DNA of 45,869 nt, taken from Dehalococcoidia bacterium (GTDB taxonomy: Bacteria > Chloroflexota > Dehalococcoidia > Lucifugimonadales > JAGWBF01). The notes under the pieces are model-generated. The model worked only from the letters and a program-made list of their open reading frames with translations, was not told the origin of the DNA and made no database searches. Shown piece by piece: positions 33,480-41,340 of the stretch; position 1 is the stretch's first letter, and each line of letters begins with the position of its first letter. The position numbers and the translations under genes are program-made. The stretch is from the NCBI GenBank assembly GCA_021296025.1, contig JAGWBF010000023.1, forward strand, positions 1 through 45,869, read 5' to 3'.

Positions 33480-35225
33480 CTAGGAGGTCCTGATCTCCCG
33501 GGCTACCAGCGAACCGTCGTCGGTCTGTTCGTAGCCGACCAGCACCACCAAGCCCACCTGGTTGGCGCCCAGCTCCAGGTTGGTTTCGCTATCGACCAAG
33601 ACTATTCCCGGCGCCCCGGAAATGGACCAGGAGCTCACGACGTAATTAGCGCTGCCCACCAGGGGCGACGCAATGTCTCCTTCCGGCTGTTCCTCATCGG
33701 GTGAAGACCCGGAGGTGTCGGTTGTCGTCGTAGTCTCCCCTTGGAGAGACACCTTGGTAGCTACCAGCGTGTCGTCACTCTTGCGAATAACGGAAACTAG
33801 AACATCGCTGCCAACTACTGCGGCTCCCTCTTCAATGGTCGTATCCAGGGGCACTTCCACATCGGTGGTGCCGATGGTCCAAGTGGCCCCCGTAATGCTC
33901 TCGAGAGATCCTCTAATCCCTTCGGTTATGCGTTCGGCAACCAGGGCGCCATCAGCCACGCTGCCTTCAACGTAGATGGTCCCCACGGACTCCGGGTCCA
34001 CCAGCACCTCGGCGGAATCGGGGACCATCACGGTCACACCTTCCACCGACACTTGGGACAGGGAGATGGACTCCACCAGCCCATCCACACCAGCCATAAT
34101 CAAGGAGGCCAGGATAGAGCCGTCATCCTGAACGAACCCTTCCACGAAGACCACATCGCCGACCGTGGGAGCAGAGGAAAGGGTGACCAACGTGTTCCCC
34201 GTCAACATCACTCCCTGGTCCCCCACAGTCCATGAGTTGCCGGCCATCCCTTCGATGGTACCAACCGCAGCGACGGAAGCGGGAATGGGAACAAAGGAAG
34301 GTTCCTCCAGGAACTGGAAGAGCTCGGCATCCGAGGAGAGCAAGACCGTGGTGTCCGTGGAAAGGAACTCCCGGTACGCCTCCAAGCTGCGCCGGAAGGC
34401 AAAGAACTCGGGGTCCTGCTCCAGGGCCTGGGAGTATATCTCGATAGCCCTGGCCTCACCTTCACCCCTGGTGATGTTGGCCTGCCTTTGGGCATCGGCA
34501 AGGATGATGGTGCGGTCCCTTTCAGCCTTGGCCCGTATCCTGGCATCCTCTTCTGCGCCAAGGGCCCGGGTTTCCCTGGAGATGCGGTCCCGTTCCGCCC
34601 GCATCCTGGCAAAGATATTGGGCAGGGCATCCTCAGGAAACTCAGCCCGCTTGATCCGCACATCTATGATCTCTATACCGAAGTCCTCCCCTTGGGGGCC
34701 AACCTCGGCATTGGACTCCACCACCACCTTATCGAGTATCTCCTGGCGGGAGTTGGTGGGTATCACGACGTTGGTGCCTGCCTGGGTCTGGCCGCCGATG
34801 ATTTCGGCCCTGGTACGGAGGGCTATCTCTTCCTTGAGCTTGTTGGTGACGATGCTACCGATCCTGTCACCGGCGCCGCTGAGTGTTCGCAGCTTCTCGA
34901 AGAACTTCCGCACCTCGGTAATGCGATACCGGCTATAGGCATCGATAACCAGGTTCTGCTTCTCCACATCATTCAGTATTCGAGGCGGCGTATCGATGCG
35001 GAGGACACGCTTATCGAAGCGGTTGACCGACTCCAGGAAGGGCGCCTTGACCTTGAGCCCGGGCGTCGTGTGGATCTCCTGGATCTCTCCGAACCGGGTG
35101 ACCACCACCAGTTGGGTCTCGTCTACGGTGAACAAAGCCTGGGGGCCGATAATGGCCAGCAGCAGCACAATGACGACAGCAGAGACAGCGTACTTCAAGC
35201 TAGCTGCCCCCCTCGGATACTTCAC
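33480..35225 (-). CDS. hflC: HflC (SPFH/band-7 protein) with C-terminal DUF5666-like repeat extension
   Basis: 581 residues, against about 290-340 for ordinary HflC. Residues 12-30 are a membrane anchor; 31-310 form the SPFH domain and coiled coil of HflC (VVTRFGEIQEIHTTPGLKVK, RIKRAEFPEDALPNIFARM, GEGEARAIEIYSQALEQDPE, FFAFRRSLEAYREFL). Residues 321-579 add four beta-rich repeats of the DUF5666 kind, with a Thr/Ser/Glu linker at 497-520. HflC with HflK forms a membrane cage around FtsH; the bulk is extracytoplasmic in E. coli. The GTG start overlaps the hflK end by 26 bases. No homologous ordinary stop is visible after the core, so the extension is part of the gene. Confidence 0.9.
   Translation of the reverse strand: MKYPRGAASLKYAVSAVVIVLLLAIIGPQALFTVDETQLVVVTRFGEIQEIHTTPGLKVKAPFLESVNRFDKRVLRIDTPPRILNDVEKQNLVIDAYSRYRITEVRKFFEKLRTLSGAGDRIGSIVTNKLKEEIALRTRAEIIGGQTQAGTNVVIPTNSRQEILDKVVVESNAEVGPQGEDFGIEIIDVRIKRAEFPEDALPNIFARMRAERDRISRETRALGAEEDARIRAKAERDRTIILADAQRQANITRGEGEARAIEIYSQALEQDPEFFAFRRSLEAYREFLSTDTTVLLSSDAELFQFLEEPSFVPIPASVAAVGTIEGMAGNSWTVGDQGVMLTGNTLVTLSSAPTVGDVVFVEGFVQDDGSILASLIMAGVDGLVESISLSQVSVEGVTVMVPDSAEVLVDPESVGTIYVEGSVADGALVAERITEGIRGSLESITGATWTIGTTDVEVPLDTTIEEGAAVVGSDVLVSVIRKSDDTLVATKVSLQGETTTTTDTSGSSPDEEQPEGDIASPLVGSANYVVSSWSISGAPGIVLVDSETNLELGANQVGLVVLVGYEQTDDGSLVAREIRTS
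33489..34265 (-). repeat. Four DUF5666-like repeats encoded in the hflC 3' half
   Basis: Protein repeats at about residues 321-378 (VGTIEGMAGNSWTVGDQGVM start), 381-436 (DGLVESISLSQVSVEGVTVM), 439-496 (GSLESITGATWTIGTTDVEV) and 524-579 (GSANYVVSSWSISGAPGIVL). Each has G-x-[IL/V]-E-x-[IM/S], W-x-[IV]-[GS], then V-G-x-x-V-x-V-x-G/V and an ending like DDGSLVAREI. This is the OB-like DUF5666 pattern found in secreted bacterial proteins. Confidence 0.72.
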
Positions 35226-36333
35226 CGCTGGTCGTAGGCTGGACGCTGCCGGGCACTGAAAGGTCCGGGACAGGAACTATTTGGCTTCCGGAGTTGAGGA
35301 TAATTGAACCTTCGACATCAGGTGAAACCACGTACTTGGTGACACTACCCAGGATATCCTCCATGGCCTCAAGGTACAGGCGCTGGCGGGTTACATCCTT
35401 GGACTTCTGATACTCCCGAAGGATGGACAAGAAGCGGGAGGCTTCACCCTCCGCATTGGCGATTCGTTCCTGCTTGAAAGCTTCGGCAGCCTGGGTGATT
35501 CTTGCTGCTTCACCCCGGGCCCTGGGGATGATATCCCGCTCGAACGCCTCCGCCTGGTTGATCAGGGTATCTCTGTCTTGGCGGGCGCGGTTCACATCCT
35601 GGAAAGCGTCGCGTACCTATTCGCTGCAGGAGGACCGCCGTTATCTCGATTCCCGCCTCATAGTTGTCGAGGATCTCCTGTAGAAGGGACAGAGTATCTT
35701 CCTGTACCTGGGTCTTGTTTTCGGTTAGAACATCGTCGATGCTGCGCTGGCCCACAACCAGGCGCAAAGCAGCTTCCGTGGCATCCTTCAGGGTGCGTCC
35801 CTCGGGACGATCGGGGGCAATATCAGTGTCTCCCCTGGTGATAATCGTCTCACCCGGATCAGATACTTTGAACAGGAAATCTTGCAGGTTCTTGATGCGG
35901 TACTGGACAACCAGTGGCACATCTACCAAGTTCAGATCACCGGCGATCATCTGGGCTTCCTGGAGGAGGATCGCCGGTGATATGGTCCTGCCCTCCTCGG
36001 CAAAACCAAGCTTCATCTCACGGATCTCTTCCACTGACTCGATGTTCTTGGTGCCAATGGGGGCGGGCCACCACCAGTTAAGCCCTTCGGCGCTGACCCG
36101 GCAGCACTGTCCGAAGGTGCGGTGCACCGCCTGCTCACCCGGCCTCAGCTGGTAAATACCCCGACTCCGATGAGTCCGAAGATGAGGTAGGGCAAGAAGT
36201 TCCGGCCACTGGCGCCGACGTTTCCCGCCACGCCTCCGCCAGACCCTTGGGATAGTCCACCAAACCATGCTTTGACCCGGTTGATTATGCGGTCAAGGTC
36301 GAACTCGGGTTCTTTGCGTGGGGGACGGTACAT
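35200..36333 (-). pseudogene. hflK: hflK (SPFH/band-7), interrupted by two frameshifts
   Basis: Three overlapping frames together encode HflK. The N-terminus 36333-about 36160 reads MYRPPRKEPEFDLDRIINRV and ends in the membrane helix FLPYLIFGLIGVGVF. The middle, in another frame, continues GIYQLRPGEQAVHRTFGQCC through IGTKNIESVEEIREMKLGF, DVPLVVQYRIKNLQDFLFKV and EAGIEITAVLLQ. The C-terminal part in a third frame reads VRDAFQDVNRARQDRDTLIN and on. The first break sits at a run of four C (36159-36162 on the plus strand), where one more base restores the reading. At the second break (about 35608-35620) some 14 or 17 bases of the usual sequence seem missing. Partner of HflC in FtsH control. Confidence 0.85.
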
Positions 36334-36610
36334 CTAACAGCTGACAGTCATAAAGGTGGTGTTAACTCCTTCCGGTGCGCCAAGGATTCTATCATGAACC
36401 AGAACCAATTGCATTAAGGCACCCCCCAACTGTTACTATGTACCAAAAGGGCGTCGGGAGGCCTCAGCATCGCCCCTTGCTCTTGATTCAAGGTACGCGC
36501 CTCCGTCTCTATCTACCTTGCATAGAGGAAGAGGGTCAGGGTGAGCGTGTCAGGCACAGCCAAGCACACCAGGGTATTCACTAGCAGGAGCACCTAAGGA
36601 GGAGCCAGGT

Positions 36611-36883
36611 ATGGCAGCCAACGGGTTGGATGTTAAGACGGGACAGGATATTACAAGGTTGCAGATCACCTGCGAACACCAGAGCGGGCTGCTATACCTG
36701 GTGCCTGGTGAGAAGAGCTGGGTGTGCAGCCAGGAGATGATGCCGGCCCATGCGCTGGCCGGCTTCCTGGGAGACCTGGTAGAGCTGGAAGACGCCAGGG
36801 TTAAGGCTATCATGCAAAGATGGGGCATATACTTCCGGCGCCTGCCCCTGGAAGAGACCGACGACGGGGGAGCCAGCTCTTAG
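36611..36883 (+). CDS. Hypothetical protein
   Basis: 90-residue soluble protein, unrecognised. A very good Shine-Dalgarno (AAGGAGGAG eight bases before the ATG) and ordinary codon use support expression. It has two cysteines (C21, C39), no membrane helix and an acidic C-terminus. The segment MPAHALAGFLGDLVELEDARV is helical. It is the only plus-strand gene between divergent hflK and the convergent DUF2442 gene. About 235 bases upstream hold no other gene. Confidence 0.68.
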   Translation: MAANGLDVKTGQDITRLQITCEHQSGLLYLVPGEKSWVCSQEMMPAHALAGFLGDLVELEDARVKAIMQRWGIYFRRLPLEETDDGGASS

Positions 36884-36935
36884 CAAATCCCGGAAACCAG
36901 TTGAGTTCGGATTTCAGGGGGTGGAGGTCCAGGCG

Positions 36936-37244
36936 TTATGCTGCACCATCCTGTCTTGCCTTCAGCCAACGCTTAAAAGAGCGTTGGCTCTCCCCAGAGG
37001 GGCGCCCCGCGATCAGCCCCTCGACGCTCAAGTCTTCGTCCAAATCGGGCCAGCGGATACCCTGTCCCCCCCCTATCAACTCCCATCTATCCCGCTCTGC
37101 CTGCGTGCCATGCACGAGCCGGGGATACCAACCCAGAGGCACTGAGATAGCGCGCCCGTCAGATAGTTCGATATGGAGGGTATTATCGGTGACCGCTACC
37201 TTCTCGGCTTCCGGTATCCGTATCTCAATCGTTGAAGTATTCAC
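36936..37244 (-). CDS. DUF2442 domain protein
   Basis: 102 residues. The DUF2442 pattern is visible: DNTLHIELSDGRAISVPLGW, YPRL, then RWELIGGGQGIRWPDLDEDL followed by SVEGLIAG. It overlaps the upstream DUF4160 gene by 20 bases. DUF4160 and DUF2442 genes are often adjacent, and the pair has been proposed to be toxin-antitoxin-like. DUF2442 alone is thought to be DNA- or partner-binding; not demonstrated here. Confidence 0.85.
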   Translation of the reverse strand: MNTSTIEIRIPEAEKVAVTDNTLHIELSDGRAISVPLGWYPRLVHGTQAERDRWELIGGGQGIRWPDLDEDLSVEGLIAGRPSGESQRSFKRWLKARQDGAA

Positions 37245-37461
37245 CCCATGCCTCCAATAGCAATATATGATTTTCCTGGATGATACTCAATATCCGACGT
37301 ATCTCAGCCTGCCTCATTCCACCGCTTCTTTGAACCCTCACCGGGTTAAGCCAGAATTTAGCGACTCTATTTTCGTGTGCTACATGGACGTGCGAGGGTT
37401 CGACACGGTCGCCCGAATAGAAGAAAAACCTGTAGGCCCCTTCTCTAAGTACGGTCGGCAC
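37225..37461 (-). CDS. DUF4160 domain protein
   Basis: 78 residues, full family length. The motif run PTVLREGAYRFFFYSGDRVE, PSHVHV, AKFWLNPV and LLEAWGEYFND is the DUF4160 signature, with the H-x-H of PSHVHVAH. Starts at the GTG at 37461. First gene of a two-gene unit with DUF2442. Mobile small pairs like this are common in genomes rich in toxin-antitoxin modules. Confidence 0.85.
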   Translation of the reverse strand: MPTVLREGAYRFFFYSGDRVEPSHVHVAHENRVAKFWLNPVRVQRSGGMRQAEIRRILSIIQENHILLLEAWGEYFND

Positions 37462-37677
37462 CGAGAATTAAACCCTTCCTTACTTCGCCAATTTCCTGGA
37501 CTGGCTAAGTGAGAGACGCATTGATCATGTGGTCCTGAGGCCACATCTCTTTGGCAGTAGTTGCCAGGGCTGGAATGGATGGATCGCCTGGAAAGGAGTG
37601 CACTAGCCCAATGTTGTCTAGATGGGCAAGGGATTCAAGTTTCAGATACGAAGCCTCCCTGCCCGGGGGGTTCCCGG

Positions 37678-39627
37678 CTAGGAGGGCTGGGCTTCGGAGG
37701 AGGGGCCCTGGTCCTGGCGGCTGGGCATGGTGGGGTTGGGCTGGGGCAGAGGCCCCGGAGTGGGAGCTATGACAGGAGGATGCGACGCTTCCGGCTCGGG
37801 CGAGGGGGCGCTGCCCTCTGCTTCGAGGGGCAAGCCATCGAACAAGCGCTTCAGGTCATCGCCTTCGATGGTCTCGTTCTTGATCAGGTAGTTTGCTACC
37901 TCGTCCAGCTTGTCCCTGGACGAGGTCAAGATGTCCTTGGCCCGGGCGTAGGCCTGGTTTATCAGGGCCTGCACTTCCTTGTCGATGTCTTCGGCCACCT
38001 TGTCGCTGTAGTCCCGTTCTTCGTGAATCTCCTTGCCCAGGAACACCAACTCTTCCCTTCGTCCGAAGGTGCGCAGGCCTAAGCCGTCGCTCATCCCGTA
38101 CTGCTTGATCATCTTGAGCGCTATGCGGGTGGCGTTTTCCAGGTCGTTGCTGGCTCCGGTGGTGATCTCGTCGAAAACCATCTCCTCGGAGATGCGCCCT
38201 CCCAGGGAGGTTGCCAGCATATCTTCGAACTGGTTCTTGGTCATCAGGTAGCGGTCCTCATCGGGCAGGAGACGGGTGTAGCCTCCCATGCCGCCCCTGG
38301 CAACGATGGATATCTTGTGCACGGAATCGGCATGGGGGAGCTTCCAGGCTACCAGGGCATGGCCCGCTTCGTGGTAGGCTGTCATCTCCTTTTCCCGGGC
38401 GCTGATGATGCGGCTCTTGCGCTCCGGGCCTGCGATCACCCTGTCGATGGACTCTTCGAACTCGGTCATACCGATGAGTTTCTTGTTGACGCGGGCAGCC
38501 AGAAGGGCGGCCTCGTTCACCAGGTTGGACAGGTCGGCGCCGCTGAAGCCCGGTGTCTGCTTGGCGAGCACCTCCAAGCTGACATCGGGGCCCAGGGGCT
38601 TACCGCTGGCATGCACTTTAAGTATGGCCGTCCTCCCCATCAGCTCGGGAAGGTCGAGCACCACCCGGCGGTCGAAACGGCCGGGCCGCAGCAGGGCAGG
38701 GTCCAGGATATCGGGCCTGTTGGTGGCCGCGATGATGATGATGTTGGTGTCCGTGTCGAACCCGTCCATCTCCACCAGTATCTGGTTCAGGGTCTGCTCC
38801 CGTTCATCATGGCCGCCTCCGACGCCGGCTCCCCGGTGCCGTCCCACAGCATCGATCTCATCAACGAAGACGATGCAGGGGGAGTTGCGCCTAGCTTGGT
38901 CGAAAAGGTCTCGCACCCGAGCGGCCCCAACCCCGACGAACATCTCCACGAACTCGCTGCCGCTTATGGAGAAGAAGGGAGCGCCTGCTTCCCCGGCCAC
39001 AGCCTTAGCCAAGAGAGTCTTTCCAGTGCCGGGCTGACCCACCAGCAGCACTCCCTTGGGAATGCGGGCGCCGAGGGAGAGGAACCGCTCCTTGTACTTC
39101 AGGTACTCTACGACCTCTTCCAGCTCCTGCTTAGCTTCCTCCACCCCTGCCACGTCGGCGAAGGTCACGGTAGACCTGTTCACCATCCACAGCTTCGCCT
39201 TGCTGCGCCCGAAGCCCATGGCCTGGTTGCTGCTGCCCTGGGCTTGGCGCATCATGAACAGGATCAGACCGCCAAAGAAGATCAACGGCAGGAAGTTCAG
39301 AAGGATTCTGAGGAAGCTCCCGAAGCCGCTGCTGCCCTTGGCATCGATGGTGATGCCGCTGGTCCCCAGCTCCACCCCTTCGGACCTGAACAGGGTAAGG
39401 ATGTCCGTGTATTCAGGCAGGCGGCTCTTGATCTCGCCGGTGGCGGTGATCACCGTAAGGTCCCTGTCGCGGACCTCGATACTCTGGACAGCCCCTTCCT
39501 GCTTGGCCAGCTCGATAACCGTGGAGATTGGCTCCTCGGTCGTGCCACCAATGCGCCCTCCAACGTAGTATAGGAAGACGGCGATTACCCCGACGACGAC
39601 CAGCAGCCATATGAAGCTGTTACGCAT
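37678..39627 (-). CDS. ftsH: ATP-dependent zinc metalloprotease FtsH
   Basis: Membrane-bound AAA+ protease that degrades misfolded membrane and regulatory proteins. 649 residues: helix 1 about 5-22, an extracytoplasmic domain, helix 2 about 106-126, then the AAA domain. Walker A is GQPGTGKT (197-204), Walker B VFVDEID (253-259), and the second region of homology ATNRPDILDPALLRPGRFDR (301-320). The zinc site is H419-E-A-G-H423. Another metal ligand is expected in the SNDLENAT segment. The C-terminal 45 residues are proline rich and probably disordered. HflK/HflC genes nearby encode its usual partners. Confidence 0.97.
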   Translation of the reverse strand: MRNSFIWLLVVVGVIAVFLYYVGGRIGGTTEEPISTVIELAKQEGAVQSIEVRDRDLTVITATGEIKSRLPEYTDILTLFRSEGVELGTSGITIDAKGSSGFGSFLRILLNFLPLIFFGGLILFMMRQAQGSSNQAMGFGRSKAKLWMVNRSTVTFADVAGVEEAKQELEEVVEYLKYKERFLSLGARIPKGVLLVGQPGTGKTLLAKAVAGEAGAPFFSISGSEFVEMFVGVGAARVRDLFDQARRNSPCIVFVDEIDAVGRHRGAGVGGGHDEREQTLNQILVEMDGFDTDTNIIIIAATNRPDILDPALLRPGRFDRRVVLDLPELMGRTAILKVHASGKPLGPDVSLEVLAKQTPGFSGADLSNLVNEAALLAARVNKKLIGMTEFEESIDRVIAGPERKSRIISAREKEMTAYHEAGHALVAWKLPHADSVHKISIVARGGMGGYTRLLPDEDRYLMTKNQFEDMLATSLGGRISEEMVFDEITTGASNDLENATRIALKMIKQYGMSDGLGLRTFGRREELVFLGKEIHEERDYSDKVAEDIDKEVQALINQAYARAKDILTSSRDKLDEVANYLIKNETIEGDDLKRLFDGLPLEAEGSAPSPEPEASHPPVIAPTPGPLPQPNPTMPSRQDQGPSSEAQPS

Positions 39628-39696
39628 TAGGGCGCACTATTGGGCAGTTGAGATGGAGGCCCGAGGAGAGGGACAGCGGTGTCCAATCCATAGTGG

Positions 39697-39725
39697 TACT
39701 ATATTACATCAGCTTTGAAAAAGCA
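39697..39725 (-). promoter_or_regulatory. Promoter of ftsH
   Basis: On the minus strand TTGCTT (39720-39725), 17 bases and TATAGT (39697-39702). Same -35 hexamer and spacing as the ilvE promoter. Leader of about 63 bases before the ftsH ATG. Confidence 0.6.
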
Positions 39726-39798
39726 AAAGCCTCCCCCATTACTATTGAAGCAAAACCGGTTGACCCTGCCGCCAGGCCCCCTATTCGGTACCATCATG

Positions 39799-39816
39799 TT
39801 GTGAATTTTGTAACAA
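39799..39816 (+). promoter_or_regulatory. Operator-like inverted repeat upstream of glnA
   Basis: TTGTGAATTTTGTAACAA is an imperfect palindrome: arms TTGTGA and TAACAA with one mismatch, six-base centre, 59 bases before glnA. It recalls the GlnR box (TGTNA-N7-TNACA) but the centre is one base short. TTGACC-17-TATTCG (39759-39787) could be the promoter, which would put the palindrome just downstream of the start point. The area is AT-rich compared with its surroundings. Confidence 0.4.
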
Positions 39817-39874
39817 ACATTTAACAGCTTCGAAAAGGTTATGAAACACAGCCCCTATAGATTGGTGCCTGGGG

Positions 39875-41272
39875 ATGACCGAGGTAGGCGGGAACCGCCA
39901 TGTCCCGGAGCCTGAAATCACGGAGATTAACAAGGTGCTGAAAGAACAGGCTGAAGCCAGGGAGTTTGTCCTTTGGACCGCCAAGGAAAACGGGGTGAAG
40001 TTCATCCGCCTCTGGTTCTCCGACATCCTGGGCCATCTGAAGGGCTTTGCCATCACGGTGGAAGAGCTGGAGGATGCGCTGACCCAGGGAGTGGGCTTTG
40101 ACGGCTCGGCCATCGAAGGATTTGTGCGCATCCACGAGAGCGACATGGTCGCCATGCCCGACCCCACCACCTTTCGCATACTGCCCTGGCGTCCCCGGGA
40201 GCATTCGGTGGCCCGGATGTTCTGCGACGTTCTCAGCCCCACGGGAGAGCCCTTCGATGGGGACCCCCGTCACGTGCTGAAGCGCAATGTTAGCCGGGCT
40301 GCAGATATGGGGTTCACCTACTATGTGGGGCCGGAGCTGGAGTACTTCTACGTGGAGAGCGCCGAAAGTCCGGCGCTCCTGGACCAGGGCGGTTACTTCG
40401 ACCAGCTTCCCTCGGACTATGCCAGCGATTTGCGCCGGGAGACGGTCCTCAGCCTGGCGGACATGGGCATCTCGGTGAAGTACTCCCACCATGAGCGGGC
40501 GCCCAGCCAGCAGGAGATCGACCTCCAGTACACCGATGCCCTCACTATGGCCGACAACGTGGTCACCAGCCGCCTGGTGATCAAGGAAGTGTCCTCCCGG
40601 CACAACGTCTATGCCACCTTTATGCCCAAGCCGGTCTTCGGCATCAACGGCTCCGGCATGCACACCCACCAGTCGCTGTTTCGGGGCGACGAAAACGCCT
40701 TCTACGATCAGGATGATCCCTACAAGCTGTCCCACATCGGCAAGCTGTTCGCTGCCGGGCTGATGCGCCACGCGCCAGAGCTCACCCTGGTGACCAACCA
40801 GTGGGTCAACTCTTATAAGCGCCTGGTGCCGGGCTTCGAAGCTCCCCTCTACATCTCCTGGGCGCGCAACAACCGGTCGGACCTGATACGGATTCCCGAC
40901 TACAAGCCGGGAAGGGAAGATTCGGTCCGCATCGAGTACCGGGCGCCGGACCCGTCCTGCAATCCGTACCTGGCTTTCAGCGTCATGCTGGCCGCCGGGC
41001 TGTCGGGTATCGAGAACGAGTACGAGATCCCCGAACCGGTGGAGGAGAACGTCTTCGAGCTGGGGGATGAAGAGCGGGAGGCAAGGGGGATCGGGATGCT
41101 GCCCCGCAGTTTGTGGGAAGCTATCCTGGCCGCCGAAGGCAGCGACGTCCTGCGCAGCTCCCTGGGGGACCACGTATTCCAGGTGTTCATCCAGAACAAG
41201 AAGATTGAATGGGACCGTTTCAGCTCCCAAGTCACCAACTATGAGACAGGGCGTTACCTTCCCATGTTGTGA
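39875..41272 (+). CDS. glnA: Glutamine synthetase type I (GSI-alpha-like)
   Basis: Assimilates ammonia into glutamine. 465 residues. Signatures are GVGFDGSAIEGFVRIHESDM, the metal-site YYVGPELEYFYVE, INGSGMHTHQSLF, and NSYKRLVPGFEAPLYISWAR followed by NNRSDLIRIP and RIEYRAPDPSCNPYLAFSVM. The adenylylation tyrosine loop (NLYDLPP type) is absent (ENVFELGDEE), so it is not the adenylylated GSI-beta form. The first 20 residues are polar. gltB follows after 68 bases, forming a GS-GOGAT unit. Confidence 0.96.
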   Translation: MTEVGGNRHVPEPEITEINKVLKEQAEAREFVLWTAKENGVKFIRLWFSDILGHLKGFAITVEELEDALTQGVGFDGSAIEGFVRIHESDMVAMPDPTTFRILPWRPREHSVARMFCDVLSPTGEPFDGDPRHVLKRNVSRAADMGFTYYVGPELEYFYVESAESPALLDQGGYFDQLPSDYASDLRRETVLSLADMGISVKYSHHERAPSQQEIDLQYTDALTMADNVVTSRLVIKEVSSRHNVYATFMPKPVFGINGSGMHTHQSLFRGDENAFYDQDDPYKLSHIGKLFAAGLMRHAPELTLVTNQWVNSYKRLVPGFEAPLYISWARNNRSDLIRIPDYKPGREDSVRIEYRAPDPSCNPYLAFSVMLAAGLSGIENEYEIPEPVEENVFELGDEEREARGIGMLPRSLWEAILAAEGSDVLRSSLGDHVFQVFIQNKKIEWDRFSSQVTNYETGRYLPML

Positions 41273-41289
41273 GCGACTGACCCGTCGCT
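41272..41289 (+). other. Intercistronic hairpin between glnA and gltB
   Basis: AGCGAC-TGACCC-GTCGCT forms a 6-bp stem overlapping the last base of the glnA stop. No T-run follows. It may modulate the relative expression of the two genes through transcript stability. Confidence 0.4.
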
Positions 41290-41340
41290 TCAAAGCAAGA
41301 ATCCGCGCATAACTGAAATCAACGGGAGGCTTATCCAAAT

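Noticed and set aside
39800..39815. Exact GlnR binding box upstream of glnA
   Set aside because: The half sites fit but the spacer is six instead of seven bases, so it is reported only as an operator-like palindrome.
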